Assembly: GCF_025290835.2 (NCBI RefSeq)
Contig: NZ_JAOCQD020000004.1
Coordinates: 310,001 to 374,000, forward strand
Source of the DNA: Aquabacterium sp. OR-4
GTDB lineage: Bacteria > Pseudomonadota > Gammaproteobacteria > Burkholderiales > Burkholderiaceae_C
Reading direction: 5' to 3'
DNA: 64,000 nt
Position 1 is the stretch's first letter. Every line of letters starts with the position of its first letter. Below the pieces are notes generated by a model. It ran no database searches, had not been told where the DNA came from, and was given only the letters and a program-made list of their open reading frames with translations. Of this stretch, positions 22,645-30,622 are shown piece after piece. The position numbers and the translations under genes are program-made.

Positions 22645-23631
22645 ATGACCTCGACCCTTGCCCACCGCGGCCTGCGGGCACTGGCCCGCAGCGGCCCCCT
22701 GGCCAGCACCGCCCTCGCACTGTTGACCGCCCTGTCAGGCGCCAGCGCCCAGGCCCAGACCGGCGCGGTGAAGAAGATCAACCCGAAGAACATCGACGCC
22801 TACTACAACGTCTGCCGCGGCCTCAGCACCGAGTGCTTCAACGACTGGCATGCCTTCGACGCGCTGCCCAACAAGGTGCTGATCTACTCGCGCACCGCGG
22901 GCCCGCGCCACGCCAACCTGGGCACGGTCATGGCCGCCGGCCTGAACCCGACCATGGCCGACAACAACGTCATGCAGGCCGGCCTGGTGCGCATGCTGGC
23001 CGCCGCCGGCATTGCCGCCGACTGGACCGAGGACGTCACCGTGCTGGCCGGGCGCATCAACAACTACAAGGCGGTGATCTTCGCCAGCAGCAACCGCGAC
23101 ACCCTGTTCAACGCCACCGCCGCCAACAGCAACGACGCGGCGCGCACCGCGCTGCGCAACTACATGCGCCGGGGTGGCGGCTTCGTGGGCCTGCACAACG
23201 CCTTCGGGGCCGAATACAACTGGCCCTACTACGAGGGCCTGCTGGGCAACGCCAACTTCTACAACCACGCGCCCAACCGCAACGGCAATGTCGTGATCAC
23301 CGCGGCCGACCCCTCCACCGCCGGCGTGCCCGGCACCTTCGCGTTCCAGGACGAGTGGTACAACCTCGCGCCCTTCCCCAGCAACGTGAAGTTCCTGGCC
23401 AAGGTGGACACCGCCTCGCTGAGCCCGGCCAACGCCGCGCCGCACCCCGGCCACCCCGACTTCCACCCGGTGGCCTGGTGCCAGTACTACGACGGCGGCA
23501 AGAGCTGGGTCACCACGCTGGGCCACAACGCGCACTCGTTCAACGGCAGCGGCGTGGGCGCCCAGGCCTTCGAGAAGCTGGTCACGCAGGGCGTGATGTC
23601 GGTGATGGGCCTCACGCCCTTCTGCAACTGA
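22645..23631 (+). CDS. Secreted ThuA-like domain protein
   Basis: A 328-residue protein with an N-terminal signal peptide (LASTALALLTALSGASAQAQ) followed by one ThuA-like (trehalose-utilisation, glutamine-amidotransferase-like fold) domain over most of the chain. Landmarks are KVLIYSRTAGPRH, YKAVIFASSNRDTLF, RRGGGFVGLHNAFG, FQDEWYNL and a C-terminal WVTTLGHN. ThuA proteins act on 3-keto-sugar or glycoside metabolism or are of unknown role. Start chosen at ATG 22645, which has GGAGAA at 22632. First gene of the exported cluster; the next gene follows 20 bp later. An IclR-like operator lies upstream. Confidence 0.88.
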   Translation: MTSTLAHRGLRALARSGPLASTALALLTALSGASAQAQTGAVKKINPKNIDAYYNVCRGLSTECFNDWHAFDALPNKVLIYSRTAGPRHANLGTVMAAGLNPTMADNNVMQAGLVRMLAAAGIAADWTEDVTVLAGRINNYKAVIFASSNRDTLFNATAANSNDAARTALRNYMRRGGGFVGLHNAFGAEYNWPYYEGLLGNANFYNHAPNRNGNVVITAADPSTAGVPGTFAFQDEWYNLAPFPSNVKFLAKVDTASLSPANAAPHPGHPDFHPVAWCQYYDGGKSWVTTLGHNAHSFNGSGVGAQAFEKLVTQGVMSVMGLTPFCN

Positions 23632-23651
23632 TGCGCGCCGGAGAGCCGACC

Positions 23652-24218
23652 ATGCGCACACCTCCCCTGCTCGCCAGCCTGCTGCTGGCCGGCGCGGCCC
23701 TGGCCGGCCAGGCCCAGGCCGCCGACACCCGTGCGGGCACGCTGGACATCGCCTTCACCAACCTGCCCAGCACCGGCCTGCAGGGCGATGCCGACAACAG
23801 CACGCTGACCTACCGCCTGCCGGCGCAGGCCTTCATCACCGGCCTGCGCTGGACGGTGGACGTGCAGGCCTTCGACCCCAGCTGGCTGCAGGAGCTGAGC
23901 CTGGCGCTCACCGCCAGCAACGGCGAAGGCGTGCAGTTCAGCCCCGCGCCCGACCAGGCCAGCGCCGGCAGCTGGCAGGGCCAGGGCAGCGTCGACCTGC
24001 TCAACAGCGGCCTGGCCTTCCGCCTGGGCGGCGACGGCCGCCTGCAGCTCGAGCTGTACGACGCCGTGGACGACCTGGCCGGCCTGGCCGATGGCCGCTG
24101 GCGCAGCGCCACGCTGCAGGTGGCCTACACCGCGGCGGTGCCCGAGCCGACCAGCGCCGCGCTGCTGCTGGCCGGCCTGCTGGGCGTGGCCTCGCTGGGC
24201 GCCCGGCGCCGGCGCTGA
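23652..24218 (+). CDS. PEP-CTERM sorting domain protein
   Basis: A 188-residue exported protein with a signal peptide (LLASLLLAGAALAGQAQA), a beta-rich middle resembling a jelly-roll or proprotein-convertase P-like domain, and a C-terminal VPEPTSAALLLAGLLG segment followed by RRRR. That tripartite tail is the PEP-CTERM signal recognised by exosortase/archaeosortase systems. No exosortase is in the window. ATG 23652 follows GGAG at 23640; an ATG at 23631 overlapping the previous stop would add seven residues. No substrate can be assigned to the middle region. Confidence 0.88.
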   Translation: MRTPPLLASLLLAGAALAGQAQAADTRAGTLDIAFTNLPSTGLQGDADNSTLTYRLPAQAFITGLRWTVDVQAFDPSWLQELSLALTASNGEGVQFSPAPDQASAGSWQGQGSVDLLNSGLAFRLGGDGRLQLELYDAVDDLAGLADGRWRSATLQVAYTAAVPEPTSAALLLAGLLGVASLGARRRR

Positions 24219-24233
24219 GCCCACACCGGCGCC

Positions 24234-24269
24234 GCGCTTTTGCCGGCGCTTTTGCCGGCGCCTTTGCCG
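24234..24269 (+). repeat. Three 12-bp tandem repeats
   Basis: Three contiguous copies of GCGCTTTTGCCG (the third reads GCGCCTTTGCCG) sit just after the PEP-CTERM stop codon. They are in the 171-bp gap before the quinoprotein gene. The period is near one helical turn, so a protein-binding role is possible but unproven. Confidence 0.8.
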
Positions 24270-24322
24270 GTGCCAGTGCCGGGCCATCGCCGGCCTTCCG
24301 CTTCGATCCGAACCCGACTGTC

Positions 24323-24344
24323 GGGCACGCCCCCGGGCGTGCCC
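24323..24344 (+). terminator. Strong hairpin between PEP-CTERM and quinoprotein genes
   Basis: GGGCACGCCC and GGGCGTGCCC form a perfect 10-bp inverted repeat separated by two bases. No T-run follows, so this may be a processing or attenuation hairpin rather than a full intrinsic terminator. It could lower the quinoprotein's expression relative to the first two genes, or protect the upstream mRNA. Confidence 0.5.
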
Positions 24345-24389
24345 ACGGTTCATGCCTGGGCGCCATGCCGCCCACAGGAGTTTTTGACC

Positions 24390-26471
24390 ATGCCATTCAC
24401 CACGCCGCGGCTGCTGGCCGCCCCCATGCTGGCCGCCCCCTTGCTGGCCGCCCCCTTGCTGGCCCTGGCGCCGCTGGGCCTGCCGCTCAGCGCCACGGCC
24501 GCCTCGGCCGACAGCTGCTGCCTGGCCGCCACCACCGACTTTCCCAAGGTCGGCGGCAACCTGGGCAACCAGAACTACAGCGCACTGGCCAAGATCCACA
24601 AGGGCAACATCGGCCAGCTCGGCGCGGCCTGGCTCACCAGCCTGGAAGGCGGCGCCAAGTCGGGCAACAACCAGAGCACCGCGGTGGCGGTGAACGGCGT
24701 GCTGTTCATCGAGACCGCGCAGGGCCGCGTGCACGCGGTGGACGGCAAGACCGGCGCGGTGAAGTGGAGCTACAACCCCGGCCGCGGCGGCCAGACGCGG
24801 CGCGGCGTGGCCGTGGGTGATGGCAAGGTCTACACGCTGACCACCGGCAACTGGGTGATCGCGCTCGACCAGGCCACCGGCCAGGTGGTGTGGGAGCGCC
24901 AGCACAACGGCTACGGCAACATCGCCAAGGTGGCCGTGGTCTACCACGACGGCCTGGTGCATGTGGGCACCAATGACGGCAACCGCGGCGCGGCGCTGGC
25001 CTTCAACGCCAGCAACGGCGATCTGGTGTGGCACTTCTTCGGCAGCGCCGCGCCGGGCACCATCGGCGGCGACACCTGGGAGGGCGACACCTACCTCACC
25101 GGCGGCGCGACACCGTGGATCCATCCGGCCATCGACCCGCAGCTCAACACCGTGTACTGGACCTTCGGCAATGTGCGCGCGGGCTCGTCGCAGAACGGCT
25201 CGAGCCGCGGCGGCCAGAACCTGTTCGGCAACTCGCTGGTGGCCATGGACGTGCGCACCGGCACCTACAAGTGGCACTTCCAGTCGGTGCACCACGACAT
25301 CTGGGACATGGACAACGTGATGGCCCCGGTGCTGGCCGACATCACGGTGCAGGGCCAGGCGCGCAAGGCCGTGGTCTACGGCAGCAAGACCGGCATGCAC
25401 TACGTGCTCGACCGCGCCACCGGCGTGCCCATCAACCCGGTGGACGAACGCCCGGTACCGCAGGACGCACGCCAGAAGACCTGGCCCACCCAGCCCTATC
25501 CGCGCGGCGGCTCCTTCGTGCCCACCTGCCCCACCAGCGACGGCCCCGCCCGCGCGGTGCCCAACTTCAAGCAGGGCTGCCTGTTCACGCCGCACTGGGA
25601 CGAGCCCATCCTCACCTTCCCCGGCCAGGGCGGCGGCGCCGACTGGAACCACCAGTCGTTCAGCCACACCACCAAGCTGATCTACACCGGCGTGGGCTAT
25701 GTGGCCGTGGCCCACTCGCTGACCGAGGCCAGCAACGGCCTGCGCCCGCTGGGCACGCCCATGTCGGGCGGCGTGGTGGCCGTCAACCCGGCCACCAACA
25801 CCGTGGCCTGGCGCAAGGCGCTGCCCTGGTCGGTGGCGCATGGCAACGGCATCCTCAGCACGGCCAGCAACCTGCTGTTCATGGGCCAGCCCGACGGCAC
25901 CCTGCTGGCGATGGACGCGCTCAACGGCCGCGACCTGTGGAAGTTCCAGACCGGCGCGGCCATCAACGCCAGCCCGATCAGCTACCAGATCGACGGCGAG
26001 CAGTACGTCGCGGTGTTTGCCGGCGGCTCGGGCCTGCCCTTTGCCGATGCCCCGCGCGGTGACTACCTGTGGGCCTTCAAGCTGGGCGGCACGGTGGCGG
26101 CGCTGCCGGCGCCCAAGCCGCCCGCGCTGCGCCGCGACATCACCGCCGCCGCGGTGGAAGGCAGCGTGGTCAACAACCTCATCACGCTCAACCGCAGCTA
26201 CAGCAACGGCGTGGTGGGGGCGGTGGAGCTCGACACCACCAATGCCATGGCGCCGCAGCACCTGCGCGTGCCGCTGGGCACCACGGTGACCTTCAGCAAC
26301 CCGGCCACCAACACCAAGCCGCACTGCGCCACGCAGTTCTTCGAGGGCCTGTTCAACATCGGCCCGCTGGCCCCGGGCCAGGTGCAGGCCTACACCTTCA
26401 ACCAGCGCGGCGAGTTTTTCTACAACGACTGCACCAGCCCGCGCGCCACCGGCAAGGTGGTCGTGTACTGA
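24390..26471 (+). CDS. Exported PQQ-type quinoprotein dehydrogenase with C-terminal cupredoxin-like domain
   Basis: A 693-residue protein with an Ala/Leu-rich signal peptide. Residues about 50-570 form a quinoprotein beta-propeller: six tryptophan-docking repeats of the A-x-[DN]-x-x-[TN]-G-x-x-x-W type and HHDIWDMD near residue 300, matching the catalytic-aspartate W-D-x-D segment of PQQ alcohol dehydrogenases. The adjacent-cysteine pair usual before VNRG in methanol/ethanol dehydrogenases is absent; the equivalent site reads GGQTRRG. A CC pair occurs only after the signal peptide. Residues about 580-693 look like a cupredoxin (VPLGTTVTFSNPATN, PHCATQFF, GEFFYNDC), but the usual His and Met after that Cys are missing. 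ATG 24390 has AGGAG nearby. Located in the periplasm or outside; substrate unknown. Confidence 0.82.
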   Translation: MPFTTPRLLAAPMLAAPLLAAPLLALAPLGLPLSATAASADSCCLAATTDFPKVGGNLGNQNYSALAKIHKGNIGQLGAAWLTSLEGGAKSGNNQSTAVAVNGVLFIETAQGRVHAVDGKTGAVKWSYNPGRGGQTRRGVAVGDGKVYTLTTGNWVIALDQATGQVVWERQHNGYGNIAKVAVVYHDGLVHVGTNDGNRGAALAFNASNGDLVWHFFGSAAPGTIGGDTWEGDTYLTGGATPWIHPAIDPQLNTVYWTFGNVRAGSSQNGSSRGGQNLFGNSLVAMDVRTGTYKWHFQSVHHDIWDMDNVMAPVLADITVQGQARKAVVYGSKTGMHYVLDRATGVPINPVDERPVPQDARQKTWPTQPYPRGGSFVPTCPTSDGPARAVPNFKQGCLFTPHWDEPILTFPGQGGGADWNHQSFSHTTKLIYTGVGYVAVAHSLTEASNGLRPLGTPMSGGVVAVNPATNTVAWRKALPWSVAHGNGILSTASNLLFMGQPDGTLLAMDALNGRDLWKFQTGAAINASPISYQIDGEQYVAVFAGGSGLPFADAPRGDYLWAFKLGGTVAALPAPKPPALRRDITAAAVEGSVVNNLITLNRSYSNGVVGAVELDTTNAMAPQHLRVPLGTTVTFSNPATNTKPHCATQFFEGLFNIGPLAPGQVQAYTFNQRGEFFYNDCTSPRATGKVVVY

Positions 26472-26512
26472 CGCGGCGCGCGCCGCATCCACCGCACACC
26501 CGGAGTTCATCC

Positions 26513-27361
26513 ATGCAAACACGCACCAGCACCACCACCACCGCCGCCTCCATCACCGCCACCACCACGGCGCTTGCCGCGTCCGCCACCGGCCGGCTGG
26601 CGGCCGGCCTGGCCACGCTGCTGATCGCCACCACCGCCCCGGCCCTGGCGGCCGACAGCACGGCCAGCCTGCAGGTCACGCAGCTGCAGTTCAGCACCAC
26701 GCCGGGCCTCACGCTCAGCTGGCTGGACAGCCTGGCGTTCCAGTCGGCCTTTGCCGAATCGCGCGAGGCCGGCGGCCTGGGCGGCAACAGCCTGCAGGAG
26801 CCGGCAGCGCTGGCCGCCTGGGCCGACCAGGCGCTCCACACCAGCACCCCGCACGCCGCGGCCAGCGCCGGCCTCACGGCAGCCGGCAGCACCAGCCTGG
26901 CAGCCAGCGCCACACGCTTCACCGTGCAGCCGCTGCTCTCGCAGCCGCACACCGGCCAGGCCTGGGCGCAGCAGGCGGCGGGTTTCACGCTGTCGGGCGC
27001 CGGCCAGGTGACGATCACGGTCGACTACAGCCTCAGCGTGGCCGCGCCGCTGGCCGACGACGGCCACACCTGGGCCCTGGCGGCCTTGACGCTGAACGCC
27101 GGCAACCTGGACACCGGCCTGACCCTGACCGAGGAGCGCAGCCTCGGCTCGGCCACGCTGCCGGGCGGCAGCGGGCAGAGCAGCGGCCGCATCAGCTTCG
27201 TCATCGACCTCGAGAACCCGCAGCAGGCCGGCTGGTTTGACCTGCGCGGCAATGTCGATGTGTCGGCCGCCGCGGCCGTGCCCGAGCCGCAGACCTGGGC
27301 GCTGTTTGCGCTGGGCCTGGGCACGCTGCTGCTGGCCGCGCGCCGCCGCCAGCGCGGCTGA
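26513..27361 (+). CDS. PEP-CTERM sorting domain protein
   Basis: A 282-residue exported protein with a Thr/Ala-rich N-terminus containing a signal peptide (LATLLIATTAPALA), a beta-rich middle without a recognised domain, and a C-terminal VPEPQTWALFALGLG segment followed by basic residues, the PEP-CTERM tail. ATG 26513 follows CGGAG. It starts 41 bp after the quinoprotein gene and is in the same transcription unit by spacing. The middle has no cysteines that I can see. Confidence 0.87.
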   Translation: MQTRTSTTTTAASITATTTALAASATGRLAAGLATLLIATTAPALAADSTASLQVTQLQFSTTPGLTLSWLDSLAFQSAFAESREAGGLGGNSLQEPAALAAWADQALHTSTPHAAASAGLTAAGSTSLAASATRFTVQPLLSQPHTGQAWAQQAAGFTLSGAGQVTITVDYSLSVAAPLADDGHTWALAALTLNAGNLDTGLTLTEERSLGSATLPGGSGQSSGRISFVIDLENPQQAGWFDLRGNVDVSAAAAVPEPQTWALFALGLGTLLLAARRRQRG

Positions 27362-27424
27362 TCCCGCGCCCCGCCCTTTCTCTATCCCTCTCTCTCCGCA
27401 CCGCCCAAGCAACCTGCCCCTGCC

Positions 27425-28087
27425 ATGAAATCCTTGTTCAAACCCCTGCTTGCCGCCACGGTGGCCCTGTGCACGCTGGCGGCCGTGCCGGCCCACGCCC
27501 AAACCCTGGAGGTGGGCGGCCTCAGCCTCGAAGCACGCGGCTTTGCCGATGCCCTGATCTCCAGCCAGGGCGTGTTCGAGACCAATGCCGGCTCGGCCGC
27601 CCAGGCCCTCACCGATGCCAGCCTGGCCACCTGGGTGCGCAGCAGCACACCCGGCGCCAGCATCGTGCTGGCCTTCACCGACAACCGCGTGCTCAACGGC
27701 AGCGGCGACGACATCGCGCTGTTCGAGGTGGGCCACGAGGCCTACGAATACTCGCAGGAGGGTTTCGACAGCCTGTGGGTCACGATCAACGGCCAGCGCC
27801 GGCTGTACTTCACCACCGAGACCACCACCATCGTCGACGACCACAACGTCAACATGACGCGGCTCGACCTCAGCCACTTCGGCGTGGCCGCCGGCGCCAC
27901 GATCAGCCAGCTGGAGATCGGGCTCGACTACAACACCCGCGACTCGCTGCCGCAGCTGCAGCTGGTGGCCGCCATCCACAGCGTGGCCGCGCCGGTGCCC
28001 GAGCCCGGCGCGCTGGCGCTGATGCTGGGCGGGCTGGCCGGCCTGCTGGGCCTGCGCGGCGCGGCGCGGCGCCGGGGCGCACTGTGA
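27425..28087 (+). CDS. PEP-CTERM sorting domain protein
   Basis: A 220-residue exported protein with a clear signal peptide (MKSLFKPLLAATVALCTLAAVPAHAQ), a compact beta-rich domain (GDDIALFEVGHEAYEYSQEG; LEIGLDYNTRDS) and a VPEPGALALMLGGLAGLLG tail plus RRRG, the PEP-CTERM signal. The core recalls small C-terminally anchored proteins of unknown function in the same lineage. Its stop overlaps the GTG start of the next gene (GTGA), which indicates translational coupling. Confidence 0.87.
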   Translation: MKSLFKPLLAATVALCTLAAVPAHAQTLEVGGLSLEARGFADALISSQGVFETNAGSAAQALTDASLATWVRSSTPGASIVLAFTDNRVLNGSGDDIALFEVGHEAYEYSQEGFDSLWVTINGQRRLYFTTETTTIVDDHNVNMTRLDLSHFGVAAGATISQLEIGLDYNTRDSLPQLQLVAAIHSVAAPVPEPGALALMLGGLAGLLGLRGAARRRGAL

Positions 28088-29604
28088 GCCTGCACCGGGG
28101 CAGCGGGCGGCAGCCGCGGTCGCAGCGCCAGGGCCTGGCCTGGCTGCTGGGTGCGCTGGCCCTGGCCAGCCTGGCCGCCGGCTGGGCGCCCGAGGCCGGC
28201 GCGCAGTGGCGCCCGCCGCGGGCGCGGCCGGTGTCGGTGCCGGTCAATCTGCTGGCCCTGGACGAGCAGCTGCTGCTGGCCATGGACGACGGCCCGCACG
28301 GCCAGGAGCTGTGGACGCTGGACCCCGCCGACCTGCAGCCGCGGCTGCTGGCCGACATCCGCCCCGGCGAGCTGGGCAGCCACCCGTCGCAACCGGTGCG
28401 CTTTGGCCGCCAGGCCTGCTTTGCCGCCAACGACGGCCGCAGCGGCTTCGAGCTGTGGTGCAGCGACGGCAGCACCGCCGGCACCCGCCGCGTGGCCGAC
28501 ATCCGCCCCGGGCCCGACGACAGCGTGCCCAGCGCACTCACCCCGCTGGGCGAGCAGCTGCTGCTGGTGGCCGACGATGGCCGCCACGGCTTCGAGCTGT
28601 GGATCAGCAATGGCCGCGACGCCGCCGGCACCCGGCTGCTGCGCGACCTGAACCCCGGCGCCGGCGGCAGCAACCCGCGCGAGCTGCTGCGCCTGGGCGA
28701 CCGCGTGTTCTTCGTGGCCGACGATGGCCGCCATGGCGCCGAACTGTGGGTCAGCGACGGCACGCCCGCCGGCACCCGGCTGGTGAAGGACCTGCGCCCC
28801 GGCCCCGGCGGCGCCATGCCGGCCCGCCTGACCGCCGTGGGCGAGCGCCTGTTTTTCGTGGCCGACGACGGCCGCCATGGCCCCGAGCTGTGGACCAGCG
28901 ACGGCAGCGCCCGCGGCACGCGCCTGGTGCGCGACATCCAGCCCGGTGCAGCCGGGGCCCGGCCGGCCGCACTGGCCGCCTGGAACGGCCGCCTGTTTTT
29001 TGCCGCCGACGATGGCCGCCACGGCATCGAGTTATGGGCCAGCGATGGCACGGCCGCCGGCACCCGCCTGCTGCGCGACCTGAACCCCGGCCCGGGCCAC
29101 GGCCTGCCGGCGCACCTGACCGCCACCCCCGGCGCGCTGTTTTTTGCCGCCAGCGATGGCGCCGGCCCGGTGCAGCTGTGGCGCAGCGATGGCAGCGCCG
29201 CCGGCACCCGCCCCGCCCCGCAGGCCATGGCGCCCGAGCTGGCGCGCGCCGCCCGCGCCGCGCGCCAGGTGCCGGGCGAAGAAGCCCCGCGCCAGGCCGT
29301 GCCCGGCGGCGAGGTGCCCAACCGCCTGGCCGCCGATGGCCCGCGCCTGCTGTATGCCGCCCTCGACGCCGAGCACGGCTACGAGCTGTGGACCTCGGAC
29401 GGCAGCGCCGCCGGCACGCGCCTGCTGGCCGATCTGGCGCCCGGCCCGGCCGACAGCTACCCGCACCAGTTCACCCGGCTGGGCCTACGGCTGTTTTTTG
29501 CGGCTGACGATGCCCAGGGCATCACCTCGCTGTGGTGCGAGCAGGCCGATGGCCGCATCCAGCCGGTGCCGCTGCCCAGGCCGCTGGCCGGCAAGGCCCC
29601 CTGA
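28084..29604 (+). CDS. Secreted ELWxxDGT-repeat protein
   Basis: A 506-residue protein. The GTG start overlaps the preceding stop, followed by a basic stretch and hydrophobic segment (LAWLLGALALASLAAGW) that serve as signal peptide or anchor. The rest is eight to nine repeats of about 47 residues, each with FFVADDGRHG, ELWxSDG[ST]xAGTRL and a D[LI]xPGP end. The repeat family (ELWxxDGT) probably forms a beta-propeller, with acidic loops that could bind divalent metal ions. One repeat is interrupted by an insert rich in Ala and Arg at about residues 375-430. No catalytic motif is seen; a surface or binding role is likely. Confidence 0.87.
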   Translation: MSLHRGSGRQPRSQRQGLAWLLGALALASLAAGWAPEAGAQWRPPRARPVSVPVNLLALDEQLLLAMDDGPHGQELWTLDPADLQPRLLADIRPGELGSHPSQPVRFGRQACFAANDGRSGFELWCSDGSTAGTRRVADIRPGPDDSVPSALTPLGEQLLLVADDGRHGFELWISNGRDAAGTRLLRDLNPGAGGSNPRELLRLGDRVFFVADDGRHGAELWVSDGTPAGTRLVKDLRPGPGGAMPARLTAVGERLFFVADDGRHGPELWTSDGSARGTRLVRDIQPGAAGARPAALAAWNGRLFFAADDGRHGIELWASDGTAAGTRLLRDLNPGPGHGLPAHLTATPGALFFAASDGAGPVQLWRSDGSAAGTRPAPQAMAPELARAARAARQVPGEEAPRQAVPGGEVPNRLAADGPRLLYAALDAEHGYELWTSDGSAAGTRLLADLAPGPADSYPHQFTRLGLRLFFAADDAQGITSLWCEQADGRIQPVPLPRPLAGKAP

Positions 29605-29606
29605 GC

Positions 29607-29624
29607 CCCGGGCAAGGGCCCGGG
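29607..29624. terminator. GC-rich hairpin between convergent genes
   Basis: CCCGGGC and GCCCGGG pair across a 4-base loop, and a wider TGAGCC/GGCTCA pair (29602-29607 and 29631-29636) encloses them. It sits between the ELWxxDGT gene and the oppositely oriented iclR-type gene. There is no T-run, so the call of bidirectional terminator is tentative. Confidence 0.5.
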
Positions 29625-29633
29625 CGGGCCGGC

Positions 29634-30416
29634 TCAGGCAGCGCGCTTGAACAGCGCCGAGGCGCTGCTGGCCTGGCCCACCTGCGCGGCGGTGTCCACC
29701 AGCGTGGGGCCCAGCGCCAGCATGCGTTCTTCGGTCAGGCGGATCAGCGGCCCGGCGATGGTGACCACGCCGATGACCTGGCCGCGCGGATCGCGCACCG
29801 TGGCGGCCATGGCCGTCATGGCCGGCGCAAACACCTCGCTGATCACCGAGAAGCCGCGCACGCGTGCCAGCTTCAGGTGCGTGAGCAGGGCCTTCACCGT
29901 GGTGGGCGCCTTGGGGCCGAACTGCTCGGGCTGGCCGAAGCCCTGGCGCGCCACGCGCTGCAGCGCGTCTTCGTCGCTCATCGTGGCCAGCCAGGCATGA
30001 CCGGCGGCACTGCACGAGAGCTGCACCGACAGCCCCATGTCGGGGTCGTAGCGCAGGCCGCTGCGCGCGCCCTGGGCCTTGGCCACGAAGGTCAGCGCAT
30101 CGCCGTCCACCACCGCCAGGCGCACCAGCTCGCCGGCCTGCACGGCCAGCTGGTCGAGCAGCGGCTGGGCAATGTCGGTGATGCCGGTTCTGCTGAGAAA
30201 GCTCAACCCCATGGCCACCAGCTTGATGGTGAGCACGTAGTCGCCATGGCTCTGGTCCTGGCGCACATAGCCCAGGCGGATCAGCTCGGCCAGCAGCCGG
30301 TGGGTGGCGCTGAGCGGCAGGCCCAGGCCGGTGGCGATGGACGACAGCGAGCAGCCGCCGGGGTGGGCCGCCAGGTGTTCCAGCACATTGAAGCTGCGTT
30401 CGGTTTGTCCGCTCAT
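29634..30416 (-). CDS. IclR-family transcriptional regulator
   Basis: A 260-residue regulator with the standard IclR layout. The N-terminal winged helix-turn-helix is at residues about 8-60 (SFNVLEHLAAHPGG; LPLSATHRLLAELIRLGYV). A C-terminal effector-binding domain follows to the end (LVRLAVVDGDALTFVA, GHAWLATMS, VIGVVTIAGP). ATG 30416 has AAGGAG seven bases upstream. It is divergent from the TRAP/aroQ operon, and an inverted repeat of IclR type lies in the shared 206-bp promoter region. A near-identical site precedes the exported six-gene cluster. The likely effector is an aromatic or hydroaromatic acid, which is an inference from the aroQ neighbour. Confidence 0.93.
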   Translation of the reverse strand: MSGQTERSFNVLEHLAAHPGGCSLSSIATGLGLPLSATHRLLAELIRLGYVRQDQSHGDYVLTIKLVAMGLSFLSRTGITDIAQPLLDQLAVQAGELVRLAVVDGDALTFVAKAQGARSGLRYDPDMGLSVQLSCSAAGHAWLATMSDEDALQRVARQGFGQPEQFGPKAPTTVKALLTHLKLARVRGFSVISEVFAPAMTAMAATVRDPRGQVIGVVTIAGPLIRLTEERMLALGPTLVDTAAQVGQASSASALFKRAA

Positions 30417-30471
30417 CGCTGCGTCTCCTTGCCCGCCATCGGGCCATCGGCGAATGCCGGCCAGTGTACCG

Positions 30472-30511
30472 AATCGGAAGAAAGAAATTACCGATTGGAA
30501 AACATTTCCAG
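30472..30511. promoter_or_regulatory. IclR-type operator region of the TRAP/aroQ operon and regulator gene
   Basis: TGGAAA-ACA-TTTCCA at 30496-30510 is a perfect 6-3-6 palindrome. The 21-mer 30491-30511 matches 22509-22529 (reverse strand) at 19 of 21 bases. Just upstream, AATCGG (30472-30477) and CCGATT (30491-30496) form a second inverted repeat with a 13-bp spacer. The sites lie in the only A/T-rich part of the divergent region, 55-115 bp from either start codon. Confidence 0.75.
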
Positions 30512-30622
30512 TTCGGCTAGAGTGCTTCACCACAGCGCAGAACGCAGCGGCCAGGGCCCGCAACCCAGCAGCCAGGTGACGCGTGCTGCGCACACCCCCA
30601 ACCCTTCGTCAGGAGACATGCC

